Source of the DNA: Streptomyces sp. ADI96-02
Lineage (GTDB): Bacteria; Actinomycetota; Actinomycetes; Streptomycetales; Streptomycetaceae
Reading direction: 5' to 3'
Length of the DNA stretch: 64,000 bases
Assembly: GCF_003846185.1 (NCBI RefSeq)
Contig: NZ_ML123034.1
Span: 3,646,790 to 3,710,789 of the forward strand
Numbering within the stretch: position 1 is the first letter of the stretch; every line of letters starts with the position of its first letter. Below, in pieces: positions 16,691 to 27,786 of this stretch. The notes below the pieces were generated by a model, which was not told the origin of the DNA, did not search any database, and was given only the letters and a program-made list of their open reading frames with translations. A program made the position numbers and the translations under genes.

Positions 16691-17956
16691 GTGCAGCGGC
16701 GCTTGATGGGTCTGACCGCGGTGGTGGCCGCGCTGGGTATGACGGCAACGTTGTCGGGTTGCGGCGGTGAGACGGGCTCGGGCAAGGTGACGCTCGAACT
16801 GGTCGCCGCCGACTACGGCACCGGTTCGGCCAACAGCTCCGAGAAGTACTGGAACGCGGTCGCCGCGGGGTTCGAGAAGGAGAACCCCGACATCAAGGTC
16901 GACGTCAACGTCTACTCCTGGAAGGACGTCGACCGCGAGGTCGCCGAGATGGTGAAGGCGGGCAAGGCCCCCGACATCGCCCAGATCGGCGCGTACGCCG
17001 ACTACGCCAAGGCCGGGAAGCTCTACTCCGCCGACCAGATGCTCGCCATCCGCACCCAGGCGAACTTCCTTCCCTCGCTCACCGACGCGGGCAAGGTCGA
17101 CGGCTCGCTGTACGGCCTCCCGTTCGTCGCCAGCACCCGGCTGCTCTTCTTCAACGAGAAGCTCTTCGACCAGGCCGGCCTCGACGCCCCGGAGACCTGG
17201 GACGACATCCAGAGCGACGCCGCCGCCCTGAAGCAGCGCGGCGTCGAGTACCCGTTCGCCCTGCCGCTCGGCCCGGAGGAGTCCCAGGCCGAGACGCTGA
17301 TGTGGCTGCTCAGCGGCGGCGGCGGGTACACCGACGACGTCGGCGCGTACGACATCGACTCGGCGGAGAACATCGCGACCTTCCGCTGGCTCCGGGACAA
17401 CCTGGTCGGCAAGGGCCTCACCGGCCCCGTCGAGCCGGGCGAACTCGACCGGGCGAAGGCGTTCGAGGCGTTCACCAAGGGCCAGGTCGGCATGCTCAAC
17501 GGCCACCCCACGCTGATGGAGGACGCCGAGGCCGAGGGCGTCGACGTCGGCATGGTGCCGCTGCCCGGCGTCGACGGCCCGAGCGAGGGCTCGATGGGCG
17601 TCGCCGACTGGATGATGGGCTTCAAGCAGAACGGCAACCGCGAAGCCGTCGGCAAGTTCTTCGACTACGCCTACTCCGACGAGAACGTCCTGACCTTCGC
17701 CGACCAGTACGACCTGCTCCCGGTGACCGGCAGCGCGTCCGCCGCGATGGAGACCGACACCAAGCACAAGCCGCTGCGCGACTTCCTGGCGGCGCTGCCG
17801 AACTCGCAGCTCTACCCGTTCGGCAAGACGTCCTGGGCCACGGCGAGCGAGTCGATCAAGAAGAACATCGGCGACGCGGTCGCGCCGGGCGGCAGCCCGG
17901 AGAGCGTGCTGGGCGCGATAGCGGCCGAGGCGACGCAGGCGGAGAACGCCGAGTAG
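16691..17956 (+). CDS. ABC sugar-binding lipoprotein (family 1 SBP), orphan
   Basis: 421-residue extracellular solute-binding protein: lipobox LSGC near residue 24, then VTLELVAADYGTGSANSSEKYWN and the usual SBP_bac_1 pattern (DIAQIGAYADYAKAGKLY, FFNEKLFDQAGLDAPETWDDI). It would capture a sugar for an ABC importer, but no permease genes flank it. The adjacent dre box and nagKA operon suggest an amino sugar or chitin/cell-wall oligosaccharide. I chose GTG 16691 because purine-rich GGATGG is suitably spaced; ATG 16679 has its GAGG directly abutting. Confidence 0.85.
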   Translation: MQRRLMGLTAVVAALGMTATLSGCGGETGSGKVTLELVAADYGTGSANSSEKYWNAVAAGFEKENPDIKVDVNVYSWKDVDREVAEMVKAGKAPDIAQIGAYADYAKAGKLYSADQMLAIRTQANFLPSLTDAGKVDGSLYGLPFVASTRLLFFNEKLFDQAGLDAPETWDDIQSDAAALKQRGVEYPFALPLGPEESQAETLMWLLSGGGGYTDDVGAYDIDSAENIATFRWLRDNLVGKGLTGPVEPGELDRAKAFEAFTKGQVGMLNGHPTLMEDAEAEGVDVGMVPLPGVDGPSEGSMGVADWMMGFKQNGNREAVGKFFDYAYSDENVLTFADQYDLLPVTGSASAAMETDTKHKPLRDFLAALPNSQLYPFGKTSWATASESIKKNIGDAVAPGGSPESVLGAIAAEATQAENAE

Positions 17957-18051
17957 CGGTGGAGGCAGGGCCGGGGCGGGGAGCCGGGGCGGGCGCGGGG
18001 CCGGTACCGGGAGCGGTGTCGGTGTCCGTGTCGGAGGTTAGGTTGGGTGAT

Positions 18052-18372
18052 ATGACCGCTTCCGACCACGATCCCGCCGACCGGGCCGGTGACCCCTCCG
18101 ACCGGGCCGATGACCCCGCGCCCGGGGCCGACCCCGGGTCCGAGGTCCGCGCGCTGTCCGCCCGGGAGCTGGCCATGCTCGCGCTGGAGCGGCGGTCGTG
18201 GGCCGGGCCCGGCGCGAAGGAGCGCGCGATCCGGGAGGAGCTGGGCCTCTCGCCGGTCCGCTACTACCAACTGCTGAACGCGCTGATCGAGGACGAGCGC
18301 GCCCTGCGGGAGGACCCGGTGACGGTGAACCGGCTGCGGCGCGTCCGGGCCGCCAGGCGAGGACGCCGCTGA
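18052..18372 (+). CDS. DUF3263 small protein
   Basis: 106 residues. An acidic, Asp/Pro-rich N terminus (about 1-38) is followed by a compact helical domain (LSARELAMLALERRSWAGPGAKERAIREELGLSPVRYYQLLNALIED) typical of DUF3263, which looks like a helix-turn-helix fold, and a basic Arg-rich tail. Conserved in Actinobacteria, function unknown. ATG 18052 follows a GGAGG about 13 nt upstream. It lies about 170 bp before otsB on the same strand. Confidence 0.8.
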   Translation: MTASDHDPADRAGDPSDRADDPAPGADPGSEVRALSARELAMLALERRSWAGPGAKERAIREELGLSPVRYYQLLNALIEDERALREDPVTVNRLRRVRAARRGRR

Positions 18373-18542
18373 CGGGACGCCCGTCCGCCGCCCCCGTCCG
18401 CCGCCCCCGTCCGTCCGCCGTACCCGTTCGCCGCCCGTGCCCGTACCCTTCCGCCGGGCGAGTACGGCGAGGGCGTACGGCGAAGGCGTTCCGTGCTCGC
18501 GAGGACGCCGGTGTTCCGGGCGTACCCGGGTAGGGTCGCCGT

Positions 18543-19394
18543 ATGGGCAGTCACCCGGAAACCCTGCCGACCCCGACCACCCCGGCCGGCCGCGAGGGCC
18601 TGAACGCCATCCTCGCCCGCCCCGACCGCGCCGTCGTCGCGCTCGACTTCGACGGCACGCTCGCCGACATCGTCCCGGACCCCGAACAGGCCCGCGCCCA
18701 CCCCGGCGCCGTGCCCGCGCTCGCCGCGCTCGCCCCGAAGGTCGCATCGGTCGCCGTGATCACCGGGCGGCCGGCGGCGGTCGCCGTGCACCACGGCGGT
18801 TTCGCGGGCGTCCCCGGCCTCGAACGGCTCGTCGTCCTCGGCCACTACGGCGCGGAGCGCTGGGACGCCGTGACCGGCACCGTGCAGACCCCCGCCCCGC
18901 ACCCCGGCATCGCGCCCGTGCGGGCCCAGCTCCCGTCGCTGCTCGACGGGTTGGGCGCGCGCACCGGCACCTGGGTGGAGGACAAGGGGCACGCCGTCGC
19001 GGTCCACACCCGCCGCGCCGAGGACCCGCAGGCGACCTTCGAGACGCTGCGCGGCCCGCTGGGCGAACTGGCCGCGCGCCACGGACTCATCGTGGAACCG
19101 GGGCGTCTGGTGCTGGAGTTGCGTCCGCCGGGCATGGACAAGGGCGTCGCGCTGGCCGAGTACGTCCGGGAGGCCGACGCCGAGTCCGTGCTGTACGCGG
19201 GCGACGACCTCGGGGACCTCGCCGCCTTCGCCGCGGTGGAGCGGCTGCGCGGCGGCGGCGCGGACGGCGTCCCCGGACTGCTGGTGTGCAGCGGCAGTGC
19301 CGAGGCGCCGGAACTGGCCGCGCGGGCCGACCTCCTGGTGCCCGGACCGGCGGCCGTCGTCGGCCTGCTCGCGGCGCTCGCCCGGAGCATCTGA
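18543..19394 (+). CDS. otsB: trehalose-6-phosphate phosphatase
   Basis: 283-residue HAD-superfamily enzyme: motif I ALDFDGTLADIVPDP (nucleophile Asp), VITGRPAAV, GHYGAERWDAV, a KG-containing middle region (LRPPGMDKGVALAEYV) and motif IV YAGDDLGDLAAF. It dephosphorylates trehalose-6-P to trehalose, the main Streptomyces spore and stress disaccharide. It is convergent with otsA, the two stops about 25 bp apart. Confidence 0.94.
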   Translation: MGSHPETLPTPTTPAGREGLNAILARPDRAVVALDFDGTLADIVPDPEQARAHPGAVPALAALAPKVASVAVITGRPAAVAVHHGGFAGVPGLERLVVLGHYGAERWDAVTGTVQTPAPHPGIAPVRAQLPSLLDGLGARTGTWVEDKGHAVAVHTRRAEDPQATFETLRGPLGELAARHGLIVEPGRLVLELRPPGMDKGVALAEYVREADAESVLYAGDDLGDLAAFAAVERLRGGGADGVPGLLVCSGSAEAPELAARADLLVPGPAAVVGLLAALARSI

Positions 19395-19419
19395 AGGGAG
19401 CCCGCGCCGCGCCGCCCGC

Positions 19420-20811
<1,392 letters not shown>

Positions 20812-20821
20812 GTAGCGGAAC

Positions 20822-20955
20822 CTAGCCCGTCGGGGAAGCCCCCAAACGCGAAGTCCGCCGAGGAAGCCCGGGTCCGTGGCTCCTCGGCTCAGCCCGAACC
20901 CGAATCCCGGAGCCCGGAGCCCCGAGGCCGAACCCGGAGCCCGAACCCCGGGGCC
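20822..20955. repeat. GC-rich degenerate repeats between gpgS and otsA
   Basis: Built from variants of CCCGGAGCC and CCCGAACCC (about 20884-20955). It lies just after the gpgS stop and in front of otsA, so it may form stems, but no unique terminator could be chosen. Confidence 0.5.
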
Positions 20956-21933
20956 TCACGCCGCGCGGCGCTCCGCGTACTCCGCGATCTCCCGCATCGG
21001 CGGGCGCTCCTCCGTGTCCACCGCGTGGGTGCGCGGCACGAAGCCGTCCTCGCCCCGCTCGAACTGGGTCAGCGAGGGCCGCACCAGATGGCCGCGGGAG
21101 AGCCGGAGCTGCGCGGTGCGGTAGATGGCCGCCGCCATCCGGCCCAGCGCCTGCCCGTCCTGGTGGCGGTGGCGCCGTACGCCGACGTCCACCTGGCCCA
21201 GCGCGTCCAGGCCCACCGTGTGCAGCGCGTCCACCAGCAGCCCCAGCTCCACGCCGTACCCGACGGGGAACGGCAGCCGCTCCAGCAGCGAGCGCCGCAC
21301 CGCGTACTCGCCGCCGAGCGGCTGCACGAATCCGGCCAGCTGCGGCCAGTGCAGGTTCAGCAGCGGGCGTGCCACCAGTTCGGTGACGCGACCGCCCTGG
21401 CCGGCGCTGTCGCCGAGCGGGCGGTCGTACATCGCCTTGACGAACTGGACCGCCGGATCGGTCAGCAGCGGGCCGACGGTGCCGGAGACGAAGTCGGCGG
21501 AGAAGTCCTGGAGGTCGGCGTCGACGAAGCAGACGATCTCGCCGCCGGTCACCAGCAGCGACCGCCACAGCACCTCGCCCTTGCCGGGCAGGGCCGGTAT
21601 CCGGGGGAGGATCGCGTCCCGGTGCACCACCCGGGCGCCGGCCGCGCGCGCGACGGCGGCTGTGGCGTCCGTGGAACCGGAGTCGATCACCACCAGTTCG
21701 TCGACGAGCCGGACCTTCTCCATCAGCTCGCGCCGGATCGTCGCCACGATCGCGCCGACGGTGGCCTCCTCGTTCAGCGCGGGCAGCACCACGCTCACCG
21801 TCGAGCGGCGCGGGTCGGCCTCCCGGGCCTCGGTGAGCCGGTTCAGCGGGCGGTCGGCGGCCGACCAGGAACGCCTGGTCAGCCAGCGTTCCACCTCTTC
21901 GAGCACGGTCTGAACTCCCTGCGTGTGATCCAT
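20956..21933 (-). CDS. gpgS: glucosyl-3-phosphoglycerate synthase
   Basis: 325-residue GT-A (GT81-like) transferase. VSVVLPALNEEATVGAIVAT begins the nucleotide-sugar fold, DSGSTDATAAVARAAGA follows, and FVDADLQDF is the metal-binding DXD. PALPGKGEVLWRSL and QPLGGEYAVRRSLLERLPFPVGYGVE are characteristic of GpgS. It makes glucosyl-3-phosphoglycerate, precursor of glucosylglycerate, a compatible solute accumulated under nitrogen limitation in mycobacteria. The phosphatase GpgP is not adjacent. Divergent from thrC. Confidence 0.88.
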   Translation of the reverse strand: MDHTQGVQTVLEEVERWLTRRSWSAADRPLNRLTEAREADPRRSTVSVVLPALNEEATVGAIVATIRRELMEKVRLVDELVVIDSGSTDATAAVARAAGARVVHRDAILPRIPALPGKGEVLWRSLLVTGGEIVCFVDADLQDFSADFVSGTVGPLLTDPAVQFVKAMYDRPLGDSAGQGGRVTELVARPLLNLHWPQLAGFVQPLGGEYAVRRSLLERLPFPVGYGVELGLLVDALHTVGLDALGQVDVGVRRHRHQDGQALGRMAAAIYRTAQLRLSRGHLVRPSLTQFERGEDGFVPRTHAVDTEERPPMREIAEYAERRAA

Positions 21934-22061
21934 CTCGCGGTTCGGACGACTATCTCAACGGTCCGATGCTTCGGTTACAGTCTTGAACAACGCGGATGGC
22001 CGTCGCATGTCGGGGTCGGACCGCGGATAAACGCCTGGATCGAAGATCCAGTGCCATAGAG

Positions 22062-22185
22062 CTCATCCAGAGGGACTGAGGGAACGGCCCGTTGAAGTCC
22101 CGGCAACCCTCCTGCCGACCGCGAGGTCACGGTGGGGAAGGTGCCAATTCCGTCTTGCGGCGAAACGCGCCGTGAGGAAGATGAG
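22062..22185 (+). ncRNA. SAM-I (S-box) riboswitch upstream of thrC
   Basis: The conserved core is unmistakable: P1 CTCATC (22062-22067) pairs with GATGAG (22180-22185). Between them are CAGAGGGACTGAGGGAACGG, then CCCGTTGAAGTCCCGGCAACC, then GGTGCCAATTCC, and a P4-like stem with a GAAAC loop (about 22156-22173). Presence of P4 favours SAM-I over SAM-IV. The P1 3' strand abuts GAGGAGAAAGGG, which includes candidate ribosome binding sites for the thrC ATG at 22206, and no terminator stem precedes the gene, so control is probably translational. The upstream part, 21934-22061, is the gpgS/thrC divergent spacer. Confidence 0.92.
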
Positions 22186-22205
22186 GAGAAAGGGCCTCCG
22201 CCATC

Positions 22206-23498
22206 ATGGCTGTTCAGACCGTCGCAGCAGACACCGCCTCTTCCGTGGACCTCGGTCCCGCGGCGGCGCTTTCCTGCCGCGAGTGCGGCGAGCGCTTCGC
22301 CCTCGGCCCGCTCTTCGCCTGCGCCTCCTGTTTCGGGCCGCTGGAAGTGGCGTACGACCTGCCCACCGGCTCGCCCGAAGAGCTGCGCAAGCGCATCGAG
22401 GCCGGCCCGGACAACATCTGGCGGTACGCGCCGCTGCTGCCCGTCCCGGCCGACGTCGCCGAGAAGCCCAACATCAACCCCGGGTTCACCAAGCTCGTCA
22501 AGGCCGACAACCTGGCCCGCGAGCTGGGCGTCACCGGCGGCCTGTACGTGAAGGACGACTCCGGCAACCCGACGCACTCCTTCAAGGACCGCGTCGTCGC
22601 GATCGCCGTCGAGGCCGCCCGCGCCTTCGGCTTCACCACCCTCTCCTGCTCCTCCACGGGCAACCTGGCCGGAGCGGTCGGCGCCGCCGCCGCCCGCGCC
22701 GGACTGCGCTCCTGCGTGTTCATCCCGCACGACCTGGAGCAGGGCAAGGTCGTCATGGCCGCGGTGTACGGCGGCGAACTGGTCGGCATCGAGGGCAACT
22801 ACGACGATGTGAACCGCTTCTGCTCGGAGCTCATCGGCGACCCGCTCGGCGAGGGCTGGGGCTTCGTCAACGTCAACCTGCGGCCCTACTACGGCGAGGG
22901 CTCCAAGACCCTGGCGTACGAGATCTGCGAGCAGCTCGGCTGGAGGCTGCCCGATCAGATCGTCATCCCGATCGCCTCCGGCTCCCAGCTCACCAAGATC
23001 GACAAGGGGCTCCAGGAACTGATCAAGCTGGGCCTGGTCGAGGACCGGCCCTACAAGATCTTCGGCGCCCAGGCCGAGGGCTGCTCCCCGGTCGCCACCG
23101 CCTTCAAGGCCGGGCACGACGTGGTGCGCCCGCAGAAGCCGAACACGATCGCCAAGTCCCTGGCGATCGGCAACCCGGCCGACGGCCCGTACGTGCTGGA
23201 CATCGCCCGGCGCACCGGCGGCGCGGTGGAGGACGTGACCGACGAGCAGGTCGTCGACGCGATCAAGCTGCTGGCGCGCACCGAGGGCATCTTCGGCGAG
23301 ACGGCGGGCGGGGTGACGGTCGGCGTGACGAAGAAGCTGATCGAGGCCGGGCTGATCGACCCGTCGCTCACCACCGTCGTGCTGAACACCGGCGACGGGC
23401 TCAAGACGCTCGACGCGGTCGCCGCGACCTCGCAGGCGACGGCGACCATCAAGCCGAGCCTGGACGCGTTCCGCGACGCGGGCCTCGCCTCCGTCTGA
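22206..23498 (+). CDS. thrC: threonine synthase
   Basis: 430-residue PLP enzyme. The N-terminal zinc-ribbon-like CRECGERFALGPLFACASCFGPLEV is typical of the longer threonine synthases. PLP lysine lies in NPTHSFKDRVV; phosphate/PLP loop SCSSTGNLAGAVGA; C-terminal region VLNTGDGLKTLDAV. It converts O-phosphohomoserine to threonine. A SAM riboswitch precedes it and a ThiS/MoaD-like gene follows after 41 bp, probably as an operon. Confidence 0.95.
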   Translation: MAVQTVAADTASSVDLGPAAALSCRECGERFALGPLFACASCFGPLEVAYDLPTGSPEELRKRIEAGPDNIWRYAPLLPVPADVAEKPNINPGFTKLVKADNLARELGVTGGLYVKDDSGNPTHSFKDRVVAIAVEAARAFGFTTLSCSSTGNLAGAVGAAAARAGLRSCVFIPHDLEQGKVVMAAVYGGELVGIEGNYDDVNRFCSELIGDPLGEGWGFVNVNLRPYYGEGSKTLAYEICEQLGWRLPDQIVIPIASGSQLTKIDKGLQELIKLGLVEDRPYKIFGAQAEGCSPVATAFKAGHDVVRPQKPNTIAKSLAIGNPADGPYVLDIARRTGGAVEDVTDEQVVDAIKLLARTEGIFGETAGGVTVGVTKKLIEAGLIDPSLTTVVLNTGDGLKTLDAVAATSQATATIKPSLDAFRDAGLASV

Positions 23499-23539
23499 GC
23501 CGTCCGCCCGTCCACCCGAGACCGAAGAAGGGCACCACC

Positions 23540-23818
23540 ATGAGCGTCAAGGTCCGCATCCCCACCATCCTCCGCACGTACACCGGCGGTCAGGCCGAGG
23601 TCCCGGCGGAGGGCGCGAAGCTCTCCGAGGTCATCGCGTCCCTGGAGGAGAACCACCCGGGCATCGCCGCCCGCGTCCTGGACGACGAGGGCCGGCTGCG
23701 GCGGTTCGTGAACGTCTACGTCAACGACGACGACGTGCGCTTCGAGGGCGGCCTGGAGGCGGCGACGCCGGACGGCGCCGGCGTCTCGATCATCCCGGCG
23801 GTCGCGGGCGGCTGCTGA
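23540..23818 (+). CDS. ThiS/MoaD-like sulfur-carrier protein with Gly-Gly-Cys end
   Basis: 92-residue ubiquitin-fold protein. It starts MSVKVRIPTILRTYTGGQAEV, has FVNVYVNDDDVRFEGGLEA in the middle and ends in IIPAVAGGC. It resembles CysO/MoaD-type carriers whose terminal Gly-Gly is thiocarboxylated, but here a Cys follows the Gly-Gly, so activation would require removal of that residue, or the Cys has another role. In mycobacteria CysO feeds cysteine synthesis through CysM with the Mec hydrolase; neither is adjacent. It ends at a strong terminator, so it is probably co-transcribed with thrC under the SAM riboswitch. Confidence 0.85.
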   Translation: MSVKVRIPTILRTYTGGQAEVPAEGAKLSEVIASLEENHPGIAARVLDDEGRLRRFVNVYVNDDDVRFEGGLEAATPDGAGVSIIPAVAGGC

Positions 23819-23847
23819 CCGCGTCCGCGACCTCGCGCCCCACCGTG

Positions 23848-23882
23848 ATTGCCCCCTCCGCCACGGAAGCGGAGGGGGCAAT
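23848..23882 (+). terminator. intrinsic terminator after the thrC operon
   Basis: Perfect 14-bp stem ATTGCCCCCTCCGC / GCGGAGGGGGCAAT (23848-23861 with 23869-23882), 7-nt loop, then TCTG. About 30 bp after the carrier-protein stop. Confidence 0.92.
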
Positions 23883-24240
23883 TCTGTAGGGTTGAGCGCG
23901 GTACAGTTGGGGAAGCGCCCCGCGCTGATCGCGCCGCCCGCATATCAGAATGCGCCCGGACCCGATAAGAAACAGCCAAAGTGCTCACCCCCTTTGCGAC
24001 ATAAGCGGCCTTTGCCTGGCCCGACTTGCCCAGGAATCTCTGTAATTCCGCATGTTCGTGCGTTCTCCCGTGCCCGGATTTCTCGTCCGATTGACCTGTT
24101 GCGGAGGGCAGTTGGGCAGATACATTCGGCCGCGGTCGAAGCGCTCCGGCGCCGCGCACCCTCTCCTGTCGGAGGGTGGGCGGAGACCCGGGCCCGCGAA
24201 GTGCGGTCCTGTGCAAGGGCCAGTAATAGGGGAGTTAGGC
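23883..24240 (+). promoter_or_regulatory. long upstream/leader region of the cold-shock gene
   Basis: 358 bp without a convincing ORF, with lower GC in 23940-24120 than around it. It holds the csp promoter and probably a long 5' leader, as is common for cold-shock genes. GGGGAG (24229-24234) is the ribosome binding site. No promoter hexamers were assigned with confidence. Confidence 0.5.
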
Positions 24241-24447
24241 ATGGCTCAGGGCACCGTCAAGTGGTTCAACGCGGAGAAGGGGTACGGCTTCATCGCGGTC
24301 GACGGTGGTGCGGATGTTTTCGTCCACTACAGCGCGATCCAGATGGACGGGTACCGCACCCTCGAAGAGGGTCAGCGAGTTGAATTCGAGATCTCGCAGG
24401 GCCAGAAGGGGCCCCAGGCCGACATGGTCAAGCTCGCCGTCGGCTGA
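24241..24447 (+). CDS. cold-shock protein (CspA family)
   Basis: 68-residue single cold-shock domain: [20 protein letters not shown] carries RNP1 (KGYGFI) and DVFVHYSAI carries RNP2, followed by [22 protein letters not shown]. Single-stranded nucleic-acid chaperone. Full family length, with GGGGAG upstream and a strong terminator downstream, so it is monocistronic. Confidence 0.95.
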   Translation: MAQGTVKWFNAEKGYGFIAVDGGADVFVHYSAIQMDGYRTLEEGQRVEFEISQGQKGPQADMVKLAVG

Positions 24448-24478
24448 GCTCGGCGCGGTCGTTCCACGACACTACTCA

Positions 24479-24528
24479 CGCACGAAGGGCCCGAACCCCG
24501 GATCACCAGGGCGCGGGCCCTTCGTGCG
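24479..24528 (+). terminator. intrinsic-type terminator after csp
   Basis: Perfect 15-bp stem CGCACGAAGGGCCCG / CGGGCCCTTCGTGCG (24479-24493 with 24514-24528) around a 20-nt loop. Confidence 0.9.
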
Positions 24529-24583
24529 TCCCCGCGCGCCCGCCATCCGGCTGTCCTCCGTCAGCGAGCCTTCCTCGAAGGCG

Positions 24584-24610
24584 CTTGCACTCGCAGGGGT
24601 CGAGTGCTAA
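24584..24610. promoter_or_regulatory. CIRCE element 1 (HrcA operator) at the groEL promoter
   Basis: CTTGCACTC-N9-GAGTGCTAA. The right arm is exact and the left arm has two changes from TTAGCACTC. TTGCAC (24585-24590) can act as a -35 hexamer with a -10 around 24606-24613, so HrcA would cover the promoter. Confidence 0.85.
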
Positions 24611-24619
24611 TCATTGGCG

Positions 24620-24646
24620 TTAGCACTCTCCAGGTGAGAGTGACAG
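24620..24646. promoter_or_regulatory. CIRCE element 2 (HrcA operator) in the groEL leader
   Basis: TTAGCACTC-N9-GAGTGACAG. The left arm is exact and the right arm is degenerate after GAGTG. It starts 10 bp after element 1, so the inner arms of the two elements also form a perfect inverted repeat with each other. Confidence 0.8.
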
Positions 24647-24666
24647 AACTTGGACCGGGCCGGTGA

Positions 24667-26394
<1,728 letters not shown>

Positions 26395-26442
26395 TCGCCG
26401 CGGAGACCCCGGTCTCCTGACGATCGACGTCCTGCGCACGTC

Positions 26443-26486
26443 CCACAGGGGCGGTGCCTCCTTCACCGGAGGCGCCGCCCCTGTGG
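26443..26486 (+). terminator. bipartite terminator after groEL
   Basis: Outer 12-bp stem CCACAGGGGCGG / CCGCCCCTGTGG (26443-26454 with 26475-26486) and inner 6-bp stem GCCTCC/GGAGGC with a 6-nt loop. It lies between the convergent groEL and mannosyltransferase genes. Confidence 0.9.
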
Positions 26487-26516
26487 CGTGCCCGGGGCCC
26501 GGCCGGGCCCCGGGCG

Positions 26517-27737
26517 TCAGCCCGCCCAGCGCCCGGTGAAGAAGGCCAGGGCGAAGACGGTCGTGACCGGCGCGGCGAGGCAGAGGTGGGCCACGAGGAA
26601 CCGCGGGCCGCGCAGCGACCACCCGGCCAGCGCGATCCACAGCGGCCACCACAGGAGCGTGGCGCGGGGGATGGACGTGTACCAGTACGACGTTCCCAGC
26701 GCGCAGAGGCTGAGCCCGACGTACAGGGCCTCCGGCCAGCGGCGGCGTAGCAGGAGCAGTCCGCACAGCAGCACGCCGACGGCCAGCGCGGCCAGTTCGG
26801 CCTGGAACATGAAGGCGTAGTCGGTGGTCCGGGTGCGGTCGAAGGCGTCGCGCCAGGTGTTGGCCCAGGTCTCCCACGGCGGGTGGAACGCGCGGTACCA
26901 GCCCCGCTCCTGGGCGTGCTGCCACGCCATCCAGTCGCCGGTGCGGGCGTGCAGGAAACCGGTGAAGGCCGCGACCGGCAGGGCGGGCAGCGCGAGCCAG
27001 GGCCACGCGCGCCACGGCCGGTCGGCGCGCGCGGTGAGCAGGAAGTGGAGGGCCACGGCGGCGGCGAGGAAGAGGCCGCTGACCCGGACGGTGGTGGCCA
27101 GGGCGGTCAGGATCGCGGCGAGCCGCCAGTCGCCCCGCTGGGCGGCGAGCCAGGCGGGCAGCGCCAGGGCGAGGAAGAGGGCTTCGGTGTAGCCGACGGC
27201 GAGGAAGACCGCGCACGGCGAGCACAGCAGCAGGAGCACGGCGCGCCGGTCCGCGATCGTCTCCGGCAGATGGAGCCGGGCGATCCGGGCCAGTGCCAGC
27301 ACGGCGACCGCCCCGGCCGCGAACGAGATCAGCAGCCCGGCCGCGGTCCAGCTCGGCACCACGGCGTGGACCGCCCGCAGGGTGAGCGGGAAGCCGGGGA
27401 AGAACGCCTCGCGGTTGTCCCATCCGCTCTGCCAGGGGCCCGCGCTTCCGGGGAAGTAACCCTCGCGCGCTATGCGCAGGTAGTGACCCCAGTCCCATTG
27501 CTCGAACGTGCTCAGCACGGGGGCGGGGCGGCGGGCGTCGCGGTCGGCGGGGAACAGCCACCGGGCGCAGTACGCGGTGGCCCAGACGCCCGCGCGCGAG
27601 AGCAGGTAGAGCCAGAGCACGTCGCGGTCGGCGCGGCGGCTCCCGGCGCGGAGGCCCGCGGCCGGTCGCTCCCGCAGGGCGGAGCGGTGTACGGGCGTCG
27701 GCGCGCTCGGGCGCAGCCGCGACGGCGCAGCGGACAT
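26517..27737 (-). CDS. multi-pass membrane glycosyltransferase (mannosyltransferase, PIG-V-like)
   Basis: 406 residues with about nine hydrophobic segments. FEQWDWGHYLRIAREGYF near residue 80 supplies the W-D region typical of lipid-linked GT-C enzymes, followed by AFFPGFPLTLRA, SPCAVFLAVGYTEALFLALALPAWLAA and the extracytoplasmic loop HARTGDWMAWQHAQERGWYR. This resembles PIG-V-like/GT39-type mannosyltransferases. Donor (probably polyprenyl-phosphate sugar) and acceptor are unknown. It lies about 50 bp beyond the stop of the sigma-factor partner gene on the same strand and may be in that transcript. Confidence 0.8.
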   Translation of the reverse strand: MSAAPSRLRPSAPTPVHRSALRERPAAGLRAGSRRADRDVLWLYLLSRAGVWATAYCARWLFPADRDARRPAPVLSTFEQWDWGHYLRIAREGYFPGSAGPWQSGWDNREAFFPGFPLTLRAVHAVVPSWTAAGLLISFAAGAVAVLALARIARLHLPETIADRRAVLLLLCSPCAVFLAVGYTEALFLALALPAWLAAQRGDWRLAAILTALATTVRVSGLFLAAAVALHFLLTARADRPWRAWPWLALPALPVAAFTGFLHARTGDWMAWQHAQERGWYRAFHPPWETWANTWRDAFDRTRTTDYAFMFQAELAALAVGVLLCGLLLLRRRWPEALYVGLSLCALGTSYWYTSIPRATLLWWPLWIALAGWSLRGPRFLVAHLCLAAPVTTVFALAFFTGRWAG

Positions 27738-27786
27738 GGCGGGTTCTCCCGGGTGGGTGCGGCGGTCAGGGTGTCGAGGTCAGGGG

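Noticed and set aside
22062..22185. SAM-IV riboswitch
   Set aside because: A P4-like stem lies between GGTGCCAATTCC and the closing P1 strand, which fits SAM-I; no extra helices outside P1 typical of SAM-IV were evident.
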